Shown here piece by piece: positions 8,981 to 18,564 of a stretch of DNA of 45,633 bases. Source of the DNA: Methylococcus sp. UBA6136 (lineage in GTDB: Bacteria > Pseudomonadota > Gammaproteobacteria > Methylococcales > Methylococcaceae); assembly GCA_002423305.1 (NCBI GenBank), contig DIVI01000015.1:1-45633 (forward strand). The letters run 5' to 3'. The position numbers and the translations under genes are program-made. Under the pieces are notes generated by a model. The model searched no databases, was not told the origin of the DNA, and saw only the letters and a list, made by a program, of their open reading frames with translations. The number at the start of each line of letters is the position of its first letter. Positions within the stretch are counted from its first letter, which is position 1.

Positions 8981-10269
8981 ACACCCGCTCACTCGCGGCG
9001 GATGTGCTGGTCCAGGTCATCCAGGAGGGTAAATCCCTCACCGTCGCCCTGGAGCCGGCTCTATCTGGCATGTCCGAATCCAGCGACCGGGCCTTTGTCC
9101 AGGCGCTTTGTTATGGGGTTATGCGTTGGTTCTGGCGCCTGGACCGGCTACTAAGTGAGCTGACCCGCAAACCTATCAAGGACGAACGGGTCCGTGTACT
9201 GGCCTTGCTGGGCCTTTATCAGCTTCAGTTCATGCGAGTCAAACCGCATGCCGCAGTGGGTGAGACCGTTTCAGCCGCTGGCTCCAAGACCTGGGCAAAA
9301 CCGCTCCTCAACGGCATCCTCAGAACCTACCAAAGAGACCGCGAAACCCTCGACGCCCGTGTCAACGAACACGAACCCAGCGCCTGCGCTCATCCCTCCT
9401 GGCTTTTCAAAAAACTGCGAAAAGACTGGCCGACAGAGGCCACAGCAGTCTTCCAACATAACAATGAGCCCCCTCCATTGACTCTGCGGGTTAACCGCCT
9501 GAAACAGACTCGCGAGGCATACTTGGCCCGACTCGCCGAGCGCGATATTTCGGCTACCACCTCACCGGCTTGTGACTCCGCGATCACGCTCGGCCAAGCC
9601 ATCGCGGTGGAAGCCATCCCGGGTTTTGCCAGCGGCGACGTCTCCGTTCAGGATGCCGCCGCACAACTGGCTGCAGGACTCCTTAACCTCGAAAAAGGCC
9701 AGCGGGTATTGGATTTGTGTGCTGCCCCTGGCGGCAAGTCGGCACATATTCTCGAGCATTGCCCGGATATCAGCGAACTGGTCGCGGTGGACATTTCTGG
9801 TAATCGTTTGCTTCGGGTACAAGAAAATCTCGACCGGATTGGCCTTCAGGCCACGTTGGTCACCGCAGATGCACTGACCCCTACCGACTGGTGGGATGGG
9901 CGACCCTTTGACCGAATTCTGGTAGACGCCCCCTGCTCCGCCACCGGCGTCATTCGCCGCCATCCCGACATCAAGGTTCTGCGTCAACCCTCCGACATTG
10001 ATGAGCTCTGCCGAACCCAGCTACATATCCTTGCATCGGCTTGGTCGATGCTCGCAAAAGGTGGACAACTGCTATACGCCACGTGCTCGGTGCTCCGTGC
10101 GGAAAATGAGGAAACGATAGCCCGCTTTCTTTGCGATCATGCGGATGCTTGCGAGGCGGTCATCCATGCCGATTGGGGGATGCCAGCTTCCCATGGGCGA
10201 CAGATACTCACCGGCATGGCCAATATGGATGGCTTTTACTATGCCCGCCTGGCAAAAACGGGGGCATAG
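8977..10269 (+). CDS. rsmB: 16S rRNA (cytosine-967-C5)-methyltransferase RsmB
   Basis: It methylates C967 of 16S rRNA using S-adenosylmethionine. Residues 1-130 form a NusB-like RNA-binding domain. The C-terminal methyltransferase part has LDLCAAPGGKSAHIL (SAM-binding loop), VDAPCSATG with one catalytic Cys and YATCSV with the other. At 430 residues it is full length. The start is TTG at 8977, inside the fmt stop; the frame begins with the typical NTRSLAADVLVQV segment directly from that codon. Three bases separate its stop from the next gene. Confidence 0.97.
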   Translation: MNTRSLAADVLVQVIQEGKSLTVALEPALSGMSESSDRAFVQALCYGVMRWFWRLDRLLSELTRKPIKDERVRVLALLGLYQLQFMRVKPHAAVGETVSAAGSKTWAKPLLNGILRTYQRDRETLDARVNEHEPSACAHPSWLFKKLRKDWPTEATAVFQHNNEPPPLTLRVNRLKQTREAYLARLAERDISATTSPACDSAITLGQAIAVEAIPGFASGDVSVQDAAAQLAAGLLNLEKGQRVLDLCAAPGGKSAHILEHCPDISELVAVDISGNRLLRVQENLDRIGLQATLVTADALTPTDWWDGRPFDRILVDAPCSATGVIRRHPDIKVLRQPSDIDELCRTQLHILASAWSMLAKGGQLLYATCSVLRAENEETIARFLCDHADACEAVIHADWGMPASHGRQILTGMANMDGFYYARLAKTGA

Positions 10270-10272
10270 GAT

Positions 10273-10821
10273 TTGAAGCGCGCCGCCATGGCCTTTCTGT
10301 TTTGGCTCAGTAGCGGCCTATCGGCGGAGGATTATGGGATTTTCATTCATGAAGCCAACTTGACCAAACGGGGCGAACAGGCCTTCCTGAGCGCCGATGT
10401 GGAATACCGATTTACCCCTGCCGCGATTGACGCACTCGAACATGGGATTGCACTGACCCTCGTGTTGCAGTTCACCGTCCATCGTGAACGGGCCTATTGG
10501 TTCAACGAGACCGTTATCACCGAACGTCGGAATATCGAGCTGCGGTATCACCCCCTCGCCAAATCCTTCCAGATCGCGGACCTTGACAGCGGGGCAGTGC
10601 AAAGCTTTGCTAGCTTCGCGGCGGTCACGGATACCCTCAGTCGTATTCGGGGTTGGCCGATACAGAACGCGGAGTCTCTGGACAGTCGTCAGACCTATCT
10701 GGGCCGACTTGAACTCATCCTGGATATCGAAGCCCTGCCTTTGCCCCTTCGCGCTGAAGCCTATATTTCACCTGACTGGCGCCTACCTCATCCTCCATTC
10801 GAATGGCATTTAACTCCCTGA
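10273..10821 (+). CDS. DUF4390 domain protein, probably exported
   Basis: This 182-residue protein has a short hydrophobic N-terminus (MAFLFWLSSGLSAED), probably a signal peptide. The rest is beta-rich with aromatic residues, including the HPLAKSFQI and RIRGWPI segments seen in DUF4390 proteins. The function is unknown. The family is regularly found between rsmB and ntrY-type kinases in gammaproteobacteria, as here. The start is TTG at 10273, three bases after the rsmB stop. The 3' end overlaps ntrY by 19 bases. An envelope sensing or accessory role with the kinase is inference only. Confidence 0.88.
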   Translation: MKRAAMAFLFWLSSGLSAEDYGIFIHEANLTKRGEQAFLSADVEYRFTPAAIDALEHGIALTLVLQFTVHRERAYWFNETVITERRNIELRYHPLAKSFQIADLDSGAVQSFASFAAVTDTLSRIRGWPIQNAESLDSRQTYLGRLELILDIEALPLPLRAEAYISPDWRLPHPPFEWHLTP

Positions 10822-12971
10822 AGCCCCCACTCACGGTGTCCATCGTCGCCCTGTTTCTGGCGATTGTAGGTTCACTGCATCTAATGAGCTCGGCTACGCA
10901 GGATGCTTCCCGCCTGGGCCAAATGTACTCAGGACTGGTGCTGATCAACGGATTGGCCTCCCTATTGCTGCTGGGACTGGTCGGGGTCAACATCTACTGG
11001 TTGATCAGGCAACTTCGGAAAAACGTGGCCGGTTCTTACCTGACCGCCCGTATGATCTTTCTTTTCAGCCTGCTGACACTGGCCCCCGCATCCATTGTCT
11101 TTTATTACTCCATGCAGTTTCTGGATCGCAGCATCGATAGCTGGTTCGATGTGAAAATCGACCACGCCATGGAGGACGCCCTGCAGCTGGGCCAGACCGC
11201 GCTGGACGAACGCATGCGCAACCTCTTGAAGGAGACGGAGCACACGGCAGAACTGCTGGGCACATCTCCCGTTTCACTGTTGACCGTGCGCCTGAACGAG
11301 CTCAACCAAAACGACGACGCCGACATGACGCTGTTTACCCGACAGGGCCAAATCATCGCATTCAACGGCGCAGATACCGGATCGATCTCTCCCGACCTTC
11401 CGGAAATCGGCATCATGGTTCAGGTCCGACAAGGCAAACCCTATGTCGGGCTGGAAACCACCGAACATGGCAGCATGCAGATTCGTGCGGTGGTTTCGCT
11501 GATCGGCGATGATGCCATCTTCCTGCAGGCCATCTACCCCATTCCACAACGTCTGGCTGCGCTGGCTGACACGGTCGAATCGGCCCATCTCCATTACAAG
11601 GAACTGACCTTTCTGAGAAAGTCACTGAAGACCACCTTCATACTGACGCTGTCTCTGGTCCTTCTGCTGAGCCTTCTGGCGGCCATCTGGGCGGCATTCC
11701 TCAGCATTCGCCGCATCGTGGAACCCGTGCGCCTGCTGGCGATCGGGACCCGCGCCATCGCCGAGGGAGACTATGAGAAACGACTACCGGTCAGGGATCG
11801 GGGCGAACTGGCGTTTCTCGTACAGTCATTCAACACCATGACCGGCAAGATTGCTCAGGCTCGCGACGAGGCCCATCGCTCCAAGCTCGAAGTCGAACGA
11901 CAGCATGCCTACCTGGAGACCGTTCTCACCAATCTGTCTTCGGCTGTACTGAGTCTTGACCCGAGCTTGAATGTGCTGACTGCCAATCAGGCGGCAGACA
12001 ATATCCTTCATGCCGATTTTCAGCAGTACTTGGGTTGGCCGTTAGCCGTGCTCACCGGCGCCTACCCCCATCTGGCAGAACTCATGGACAAGCTGGAGCC
12101 CCACATAAAGGGACCGGCAAAGCACTGGCAAGAGGAAACCACTCTCCAGGGGCCGAGCGGGCGACAGGAGCTTTTCTGCCGGGGCACTCCTCTGTTCGGG
12201 GCTGGCGATGAGCGGGTTGGCGCGGTGCTGGTCATTGATGATGTCACCACGCTGATTCAGGCCCAGCGCAGTACCGCCTGGAGCGAGGTGGCCCGGCGTC
12301 TGGCTCACGAGATCAAGAATCCTTTGACGCCCATCCAGCTATCGGCCGAGAGACTTCGGCACAAACTGGCCAAAACCCTGGAGGGCCAGGACTTGGAAGT
12401 CCTGGAAAAATCCACCCGCACTATCGTTCAGCAGGTGGAGGCCATGAAGAGCATGGTCAATGCCTTTGGAGAATATGCCAAACCCACGATCACCCAAACC
12501 AGACCGGTCGCCATCAACACACTGATCGAGGAGGTCGTTGCGCTCTACCCTCCGCCTTCAGGCCTGGACTTCGAGCTTTCCCTGGCACCCGAACTTCCGC
12601 GAACTCAGGCCGATCCCGTCAAGCTTCGGCAAGTGGTTCACAACCTCATCAAGAATGCTCAGGAGGCAATACCCAGCGGGCAATCGGGTAGAATGTCGAT
12701 CAGCACCCGGCTCAACGATGACGTCGCCCCGTCCCAGATCGAACTCCGCGTCAGCGACAATGGACCAGGCATACCGGCAGATCAGACAGACCGGATTTTC
12801 GAACCCTATGTGACCAGCAAGACCAAGGGAACCGGACTCGGGCTTGCCATCGTCAAGCGCATTATCGAAGAACTGGGTGGAAGCATCAGACTCGATACCA
12901 CTTACCGCGATGGGGCCAGCTTTATTCTCCAGCTCCCGCTGGCGCCAGATACCCTCACGAGCGAACGATGA
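10803..12971 (+). CDS. ntrY: NtrY-like membrane sensor histidine kinase
   Basis: The 722-residue sensor has three N-terminal membrane segments (about 13-29, 43-67 and 83-103), an extracytoplasmic region to about 275, and a fourth segment at about 278-300. HAMP (about 300-352), PAS-like (about 368-480), dimerisation and ATPase domains follow. The phosphoaccepting His502 lies in RLAHEIKNPLTPIQLSAERLR-type context. The N box (HNLIKNAQEA), G1 (DNGPGIP) and G2 (GTGLGLAI) motifs are intact, so it should be active. Partner ntrX starts inside its last codons (GATG overlap). In other bacteria NtrYX responds to nitrogen status or redox and respiration; the signal here cannot be read from sequence. Confidence 0.95.
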   Translation: MAFNSLKPPLTVSIVALFLAIVGSLHLMSSATQDASRLGQMYSGLVLINGLASLLLLGLVGVNIYWLIRQLRKNVAGSYLTARMIFLFSLLTLAPASIVFYYSMQFLDRSIDSWFDVKIDHAMEDALQLGQTALDERMRNLLKETEHTAELLGTSPVSLLTVRLNELNQNDDADMTLFTRQGQIIAFNGADTGSISPDLPEIGIMVQVRQGKPYVGLETTEHGSMQIRAVVSLIGDDAIFLQAIYPIPQRLAALADTVESAHLHYKELTFLRKSLKTTFILTLSLVLLLSLLAAIWAAFLSIRRIVEPVRLLAIGTRAIAEGDYEKRLPVRDRGELAFLVQSFNTMTGKIAQARDEAHRSKLEVERQHAYLETVLTNLSSAVLSLDPSLNVLTANQAADNILHADFQQYLGWPLAVLTGAYPHLAELMDKLEPHIKGPAKHWQEETTLQGPSGRQELFCRGTPLFGAGDERVGAVLVIDDVTTLIQAQRSTAWSEVARRLAHEIKNPLTPIQLSAERLRHKLAKTLEGQDLEVLEKSTRTIVQQVEAMKSMVNAFGEYAKPTITQTRPVAINTLIEEVVALYPPPSGLDFELSLAPELPRTQADPVKLRQVVHNLIKNAQEAIPSGQSGRMSISTRLNDDVAPSQIELRVSDNGPGIPADQTDRIFEPYVTSKTKGTGLGLAIVKRIIEELGGSIRLDTTYRDGASFILQLPLAPDTLTSER

Positions 12972-14344
12972 ACATGCCAAAGAAAACCATCCTGGTGGTG
13001 GATGACGAGCCCGATATTCGCCAGCTCCTGCAAGAAATTCTTGAGGATGAGGGGTATGGGGTTGAAGTGGCAGAAAACGCCGAGGTGGCTCGCCGTCAGC
13101 GTCTGGAGCACACACCTGATCTGATCCTGCTCGACATCTGGATGCCGGATGAAGATGGCATCAGTCTCCTTAAGGATTGGCTCAAGGAAGACGGGCTATG
13201 CCCTGTCATCATGATGTCCGGTCACGCTACCGTGGAAACTGCTGTCGAGGCTACTCGGCTAGGTGCCTACGATTTTCTCGAAAAGCCGTTGTCTATGGCC
13301 AAGTTGTTGGTCACGGTCGAGCGCGCCATGGAAACGGCCCAGTTGCGGCGAGAGAACATCGGACTGAAACGCCGTATGGACGTGCCGGTCGAGCCGATTG
13401 GCAAAAGCCTCGTGATGGAAAAGCTACGCGACCAGATCAAGCGTCTGGCGCAACATGATGCGCGAGTGCTATTACTGGGCGAACCGGGCTCCGGCAAGGA
13501 AACCCTGGCGCGATATCTCCACGCCAACAGCCCGCGACGTGATGGCCCCTTCGTGGACGTCGGGGTTGGCACGATTGCCAGCAGCCATTCGGCCGTGGAG
13601 TTCTTTGGTCGCGTTGATGGCGACCAGATACAGCATGGGCTGCTGGAACAGGCGCATGGCGGCACCTTGTTCCTGGATGAAGTGGCTCACATGGAACCAG
13701 AGACGCAGGTCCGTCTCATGAGTGCGCTGGAGTCAAATTCCTTCTCGCGCGTCGGCGGCAGCGAACTGATCCATGTCGACGTCAGAATCATCGCCTCCAC
13801 CTGCAAATCGCTGGAAGAGGAAGTCCGGGCGGGACGATTCCGTCCGGAACTCTACTATCTGCTCAACGTGGTCGCGCTTAAGGTACCCGCGCTCAGTGAG
13901 CATAGTGAGGATATACCCGACCTGCTTAAGTTTTATGTCGATTATTTCGTCAGCCGCGAAAAACTGCCCTTCCGGCGCTTCCCCGTCGCCGTACAGAATT
14001 TCCTGAGAAATTACCCGTGGCACGGCAACATCCGCGAACTGAAAAATCTGGTGCAGCGCCTGTTGATTCTGGGCACCGGCGAAGAGGTCGAACTGGAGGA
14101 GGTCAAAGCCTCCGTCGGTGAACACGTTGTGACTTCGCCCTCTGAGACCTCACAAAACCAACCCGATTTCTATAATCTGCCGCTGAAGGAAGCTCGGGAA
14201 CGGTTTGAAAAAGCCTACTTGGAATATCACCTGGACAAATACTCAGGCAGTGTCGCCCGCCTGTCAGCCGCGATCGGTCTGGAGCGAACCCATTTGTACC
14301 GAAAACTCAACTCCCTGGGTATCCGCTTTCGCGAAAAGCGTTGA
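12968..14344 (+). CDS. ntrX: NtrX-like response regulator (REC-AAA+-Fis HTH)
   Basis: The 458-residue regulator has a receiver domain with phospho-acceptor Asp56 (LILLDIWMPDEDG) and conserved Lys (FLEKPLS). An AAA+ domain with Walker A GEPGSGKE and Walker B GGTLFLDEVAHM follows, then a Fis-type helix-turn-helix at the C-terminus (GSVARLSAAIGLERTHLYRK). The GAFTGA loop that contacts sigma-54 is missing: the matching stretch reads FFGRVDGDQIQHG. This loss is known among NtrX proteins, so it probably acts as a DNA-binding regulator rather than a sigma-54 activator. It overlaps ntrY by 4 bases. Confidence 0.95.
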   Translation: MNMPKKTILVVDDEPDIRQLLQEILEDEGYGVEVAENAEVARRQRLEHTPDLILLDIWMPDEDGISLLKDWLKEDGLCPVIMMSGHATVETAVEATRLGAYDFLEKPLSMAKLLVTVERAMETAQLRRENIGLKRRMDVPVEPIGKSLVMEKLRDQIKRLAQHDARVLLLGEPGSGKETLARYLHANSPRRDGPFVDVGVGTIASSHSAVEFFGRVDGDQIQHGLLEQAHGGTLFLDEVAHMEPETQVRLMSALESNSFSRVGGSELIHVDVRIIASTCKSLEEEVRAGRFRPELYYLLNVVALKVPALSEHSEDIPDLLKFYVDYFVSREKLPFRRFPVAVQNFLRNYPWHGNIRELKNLVQRLLILGTGEEVELEEVKASVGEHVVTSPSETSQNQPDFYNLPLKEARERFEKAYLEYHLDKYSGSVARLSAAIGLERTHLYRKLNSLGIRFREKR

Positions 14345-14391
14345 TGTCAGAAATCCGGTGGATACAGAAAAACACCGCTAACTTGAGGAAT

Positions 14392-14832
14392 CTATTCATC
14401 CTTTCCCCTGACGGAAAGCACATCACATAAGGCGTGATTCACCACACTGGATGCCGTGGAACCGAGCAAAAGGCCAAACCCATGGCGTCCATGGGTACCC
14501 ACGACAATCAAGTCGGCCCCCATTTCTTCCGCAACCCGAATAATTTCCAGTTTGGGACTACCGAGCTCAACCCAACGCTGATCCTCAGGCACGCCAGCCT
14601 TCTCGGCCACTGCAGCCAAGCGAGACTTGGCCGATTCCACCACCTGGTCCGTCAAATCGACTTCGAAGGGAGAGACCGCGCCAAAGGAGGTATCCACCGG
14701 CGGCAGATATTCCACGACATGAAGAATGTACAGCTTGGCCCGGTCGTGGCCGGCCAGTTCGTTCGCCTTCTGTAAGGCTTTTTCGCCGCTATCCGAAAAA
14801 TCGAAAGCGACCAATATGTGCTTATAAGTCAT
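14392..14832 (-). CDS. Universal stress protein, UspA family
   Basis: This 146-residue single-domain Usp begins MTYKHILVAFDFSDSGEKAL. The ATP-binding signature G-x2-G-x9-G-S/T is intact in GTHGRHGFGLLLGSTASSV, so it belongs to the nucleotide-binding branch. Its target is unknown; the family supports survival under stress. It is convergent with ntrX (47 bp between stops) and lies 13 bp after the next upstream minus-strand gene, a membrane protein. AGGA just upstream of the ATG is a reasonable ribosome binding site. Confidence 0.94.
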   Translation of the reverse strand: MTYKHILVAFDFSDSGEKALQKANELAGHDRAKLYILHVVEYLPPVDTSFGAVSPFEVDLTDQVVESAKSRLAAVAEKAGVPEDQRWVELGSPKLEIIRVAEEMGADLIVVGTHGRHGFGLLLGSTASSVVNHALCDVLSVRGKDE

Positions 14833-14845
14833 GCGGTCCTCCTGA

Positions 14846-15352
14846 TCAGGGCAAAGGGGGAAACAGCCCCATCATAATCCTCATGCTAAGGACCGTGTAA
14901 ATGAGCGCCAGAGCAAATCCCGGTCCGTAGCGAGGGAAATCCATGGATTGCTGGACGATGTGACCGAGCACAGCCAACTCCCAGAGCATCATGGCCAGCA
15001 GCACAAGTGAAACGGCGGGTTGCCATTCGGGAAGCGCAAGACTGATCAATACCAGCGGAATCGCCAAGGCTGTGATCATGCCATCGGCCGCGAGCGCGGC
15101 AATGAGGGTTTGAGGGAACCGCGTGATCTTGCTGGCCATCTTGAGCATGCCAAAAGAGAAACCGACGAGCAGCAATGTTGCGCAGACCGATTGCAGAAAG
15201 GCCTGAAAAAACGCCACCTCCACCCAACTGAGCATAGTAGAGGTCAAGAGTGCGAAGTTCAGTGATATTACAAGGAGAAAATGCGACAAGGGAATATCCT
15301 GCGGCCCCTTACGGAACAGGCAGATGTCGAGAAATAGTTTGAATATGGGCAT
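14846..15352 (-). CDS. Integral membrane protein of unknown function
   Basis: This 168-residue hydrophobic protein has about four transmembrane segments: roughly residues 24-42, 48-72, 82-108 and 112-132, with a possible fifth at 145-163. No motif is recognised with confidence; a YIP1-like fold is possible. It sits between yheS and the universal stress gene on the same strand (13 bp to the latter), suggesting cotranscription. Codon use and start (MPIFKLFLDICLF) look genuine. Confidence 0.75.
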   Translation of the reverse strand: MPIFKLFLDICLFRKGPQDIPLSHFLLVISLNFALLTSTMLSWVEVAFFQAFLQSVCATLLLVGFSFGMLKMASKITRFPQTLIAALAADGMITALAIPLVLISLALPEWQPAVSLVLLAMMLWELAVLGHIVQQSMDFPRYGPGFALALIYTVLSMRIMMGLFPPLP

Positions 15353-15372
15353 ACGAACGGGATGTTATGAGC

Positions 15373-17268
15373 CTATTCAAGGCTGGCCGCTTCGAATGCC
15401 TCACTGGCTTCCAGCCAGCGGTTTTCATGTTCTGCGATGGACTGTTCCAACCGCGCCCGTTCGGATAACAGGATATCGAGACGCGCCTTTGCCTCCGTCT
15501 GGTAAAGATCCGGGTCAGCCATTTTTTCCTCGAGCTTTTGGCGGGCCAGAATCGACTGATTCATCGCCATCTCGGCTTTTTCCATCGCGGTTCGGAGCGG
15601 CTTAAGCAGCCGACGAGATTCAACCTCCGAGCGGTGAGGTACCTGTTTTTGGGGTTTATCTGCTGTGCTAGGCTTATTCGCAGCGCGGGCCCGTGCCGTA
15701 CGATGATCATTCAGCCAGCGCCGGTAGTCATCCATGTCGCCGTCAAAGCGCATTCCCGACCCATCGGCCACCAACCAAAGTTCATCGGCCACGGTCCGCA
15801 AAAGATAGCGATCATGCGATACGACAACCAAGGCCCCGGCGTAATCCTGCAAGGCAAGGCTCAGGGCGTCTCGTGTCTGTAGATCGAGATGATTGGTCGG
15901 CTCGTCCAGCAACAACAAATTGGGCTTCTGGTAAATCAGCATCGCCAGGACCAGCCGAGATTTTTCCCCGCCTGAAAATGGCGCAATCGACTCCAGCGCC
16001 TGATCGCCACGGAAGCCGAAACCACCCAGATAGCCTCGCAGCTCCTTTTCCGTTGCCCTGGCATCCAGTCGCTGGAGATGACGCAGCGGGCTTTCTTCGG
16101 GGTTCAGTTGCTCCAGCTGATGCTGGGCAAAATAGCCGATACGGAGATCCTGCGCGGCGATGCGTTCACCCGACAAGGGCGGCAAAACCCCGGCAAGCAG
16201 TTTGACAAAAGTTGACTTACCCGCACCATTCGGACCGAGCAGGCCAATCCGGTCACCCGGGGAAATGGTGAGCTCAACCCCGGAAATGATGGGTTTGTCA
16301 CCATAGCCCGCCGCCGCGTCATCCAGTTTAAGCAAGGGAGACGGGGACTTCTCGGGTCGGCCAAAGCTAAATTCCAGTGGCGAATCGGCCTGCGCCTGGG
16401 CAATCAGGGTCATGCGATCCAGTGCTTTCAGGCGACTCTGCACCTGTTTGGCCTTGGTAGCCTGAGCCCTGAACCGGTCGACAAAGCCCTGAATGCGCAG
16501 AAGTTCTCTTTGCTGACGCTGAAAGGATGATTGCTGTTGGGACAGCATCTCTGCGCGGCGGGTTTCGAAGGCGCTGTAATTTCCGGTATTCAGCGTGACC
16601 TTGCCATGCTCGATGTGAAGAATGTGGGTCGCCAGATCGTCCAGAAAATCGCGATCATGCGAGACCAACAGCAAGGTGCCCGGATAGCTTGAAAGCCAGT
16701 CCTGCAACCAGATGACGGCATCGAGATCAAGGTGGTTGGTGGGCTCATCCAGGAGCAGAATGTCAGATCGACACATCAGCGCCTGCGCCACGTTGAGGCG
16801 AACGCGCCAGCCACCGGAGAATTCGGTGACCCCGCGATTTTCCTGACCCGGGGCGAAGCCAAGGCCATTCAACAATCGTGCGGCGCGGGAATTGGCCTCA
16901 TAGCCTCCTACATGCTGGAGCTGCTCATGAAGATGAGCAAGGGCCAGTCCATCACCGGTTGCCTCGGCTTTGGCTAGCTCATCCTGAATGGCCCGCAATT
17001 CACGATCGCCATCCAGAACGTAGTCGAGTGCTGTCCGGTCAACGGCAGGCGTTTCCTGAGCAACATGAGCGATCTCCAAACCGGGCGGCAGAGTCAGGTC
17101 TCCGGCATCCGGGTGCAACGTCCCCATGATGAGTTCGAAGAAACTCGATTTTCCAGCGCCGTTGGCCCCGGTGATGCCGATTCGGTCCCCCTTGTTCAGG
17201 GTGAAATTGGCGTCCTCGAAAAGAACCCGTGTTCCCCGTCGCAGTGTGACTGAGCGGGCGTTGATCAT
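15373..17268 (-). CDS. yheS: ABC-F ATPase YheS
   Basis: This 631-residue soluble protein has two ATP-binding cassettes and no membrane domain. Cassette 1 has Walker A GANGAGKSS, signature FSGGWRVRL and Walker B LLLDEPTNHLDLDA. Cassette 2 has GPNGAGKST, FSGGEKSRL and LLLDEPTNHLDLQT. The linker (FRAQATKAKQVQSRLKALDR) and the tail match E. coli YheS closely as I remember it. ABC-F proteins of this type act on ribosomes stalled at difficult sequences. The C-terminus has a charged coiled-coil region from about 550. The downstream membrane-protein gene starts 21 bp later. Confidence 0.95.
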   Translation of the reverse strand: MINARSVTLRRGTRVLFEDANFTLNKGDRIGITGANGAGKSSFFELIMGTLHPDAGDLTLPPGLEIAHVAQETPAVDRTALDYVLDGDRELRAIQDELAKAEATGDGLALAHLHEQLQHVGGYEANSRAARLLNGLGFAPGQENRGVTEFSGGWRVRLNVAQALMCRSDILLLDEPTNHLDLDAVIWLQDWLSSYPGTLLLVSHDRDFLDDLATHILHIEHGKVTLNTGNYSAFETRRAEMLSQQQSSFQRQQRELLRIQGFVDRFRAQATKAKQVQSRLKALDRMTLIAQAQADSPLEFSFGRPEKSPSPLLKLDDAAAGYGDKPIISGVELTISPGDRIGLLGPNGAGKSTFVKLLAGVLPPLSGERIAAQDLRIGYFAQHQLEQLNPEESPLRHLQRLDARATEKELRGYLGGFGFRGDQALESIAPFSGGEKSRLVLAMLIYQKPNLLLLDEPTNHLDLQTRDALSLALQDYAGALVVVSHDRYLLRTVADELWLVADGSGMRFDGDMDDYRRWLNDHRTARARAANKPSTADKPQKQVPHRSEVESRRLLKPLRTAMEKAEMAMNQSILARQKLEEKMADPDLYQTEAKARLDILLSERARLEQSIAEHENRWLEASEAFEAASLE

Positions 17269-17316
17269 AAGCCGATACGTGAGTGAACTCGAAACCCAGT
17301 TGAAGCGGTCCGAAAA

Positions 17317-17838
17317 TCAGGACGCTTTTTCGATGTGCTGATCCGCTTCCTTGAAGAACTCCAGAATATCGCCGTGCTTGACCGTCTGACGCGGGATGAT
17401 CAGGGCGGAATCCAGCGCAACAAACACGAAGGCGTAATTCTTGACGGCCTCAATGCGAAGAACATCGGCCCACTGAATACGCGATTCGCCGGATTTGCTG
17501 ATTTCGACTAGATCGTGCGGTTCAATTCGCAGCGTGTACTCGCCGAGAATCCGTGCCTTATCTTCATCCGAGTACATCCGGGCAATCCGCTGGCGCGTTA
17601 TCCATTTCAGGTAATACGGCGCACCCAATCCCCAGAAAGCGGCAACCCCGCCAATAGTGGCGGCCGTCAGGCTGTCCTGGTAGTAGAACCAGACAAACAT
17701 GGCAATCAGGCTAAGAATCCCCGGAATGGTGGCCTGATGCAGACGCAAGGTCTTCTGCAGCTTTTCAGCGTTCTTTAGCTGATGGTCGTTGAACGCGAGC
17801 AGATCACGCTCACGCAACTCGTATTGAATTTCGGTCAT
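17317..17838 (-). CDS. YcxB-like membrane protein
   Basis: The protein is 173 residues from ATG 17838. A basic amphipathic N-terminus is followed by a hydrophobic hairpin at about residues 38-75 (IPGILSLIAMFVWFYY, then a second segment). A cytoplasmic C-terminal domain resembles the YcxB-like fold (LRIEPHDLVEISKSGESRIQW, AFVFVALDSALIIPR). The function is unknown. The frame is open back to 17910, but the extra 24 residues look non-native. It ends 48 bp before yheS. Its 5' end is divergent from the bacterioferritin gene. Confidence 0.8.
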   Translation of the reverse strand: MTEIQYELRERDLLAFNDHQLKNAEKLQKTLRLHQATIPGILSLIAMFVWFYYQDSLTAATIGGVAAFWGLGAPYYLKWITRQRIARMYSDEDKARILGEYTLRIEPHDLVEISKSGESRIQWADVLRIEAVKNYAFVFVALDSALIIPRQTVKHGDILEFFKEADQHIEKAS

Positions 17839-17983
17839 TGCAGTTCGATTGGACTGTGGGGTTTGTACCCAGCAATGAAGCTGGCCGGCAAAGAGCGGTA
17901 GTATACGCACTTCGATCAGGGATTACCCTGTCCAAAGCTTGTTATCGCCGGTGCCGGACCGGCACTACCCAGGAGTCAGCACC

Positions 17984-18451
17984 ATGCAAGGCAACCATGA
18001 AGTCGTCGCCCAACTCAATCATCTGCTCGCCGGGGAATTGACCGCCATCGACCAGTACTTCATTCACGGCTGCATGTGCCGTGAATGGGGTCTTCACAAG
18101 TTGGCTGAACATTTCTCCCATGAGATGCAGGAAGAACAGAGCCATGCCAACCAGTTGATCACCCGCATCCTTTTCCTGGGTGGTCTGCCTGTTCTCGATC
18201 AGCGCCAGCCGCTCAAGGTCGGACGCAATATTCCGGAGATACTGGGCAACGATCTGGCTCTGGAGTACAAGGTAATCGAGGAGCTCAAGCAAGCCATTGC
18301 AGTATGCGAAAAGATACAGGACTACCCTAGCCGGGACCTCCTGCTCGAATTACTCAGGGATACCGAGGAAGATCACACGCGGTGGCTCGAGACTCAGCTG
18401 GGATTGATCGCAAAAATCGGACTGGAGAACTATCAGCAGTCGCAAATGTAG
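17984..18451 (+). CDS. Bacterioferritin-like subunit lacking the haem methionine
   Basis: This 155-residue four-helix ferritin-like protein would store iron in a 24-subunit shell. Aligned with E. coli Bfr, ferroxidase residues Glu18, Glu51, His54 and Glu94 are present, and TEEDH provides the C-terminal Glu and His with a one-residue shift. The haem-ligating Met52 is replaced by Gln (EEQSHA). It therefore resembles Pseudomonas FtnA/BfrA-type subunits rather than haem-binding Bfr. Start ATG 17984 is chosen over 17939 because AGGAG sits at 17971-17975 and the protein then begins MQGNHEVV as in the family. It neighbours bfd and a second bacterioferritin. Confidence 0.94.
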   Translation: MQGNHEVVAQLNHLLAGELTAIDQYFIHGCMCREWGLHKLAEHFSHEMQEEQSHANQLITRILFLGGLPVLDQRQPLKVGRNIPEILGNDLALEYKVIEELKQAIAVCEKIQDYPSRDLLLELLRDTEEDHTRWLETQLGLIAKIGLENYQQSQM

Positions 18452-18564
18452 AGGCCGAACCGGAACGCCCAACAAAAACCCACAGCGACTGCCATTGACT
18501 TACTATTGATAGCTGTTCTCGTTTGTATTACGATGTCACTCAACTTATCCAGGGTGAAATCGAT

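Noticed and set aside
18495..18545. Possible Fur box or promoter before bfd
   Set aside because: Only partial TGATA-type matches are seen and no -35/-10 pair with proper spacing; not enough to call.
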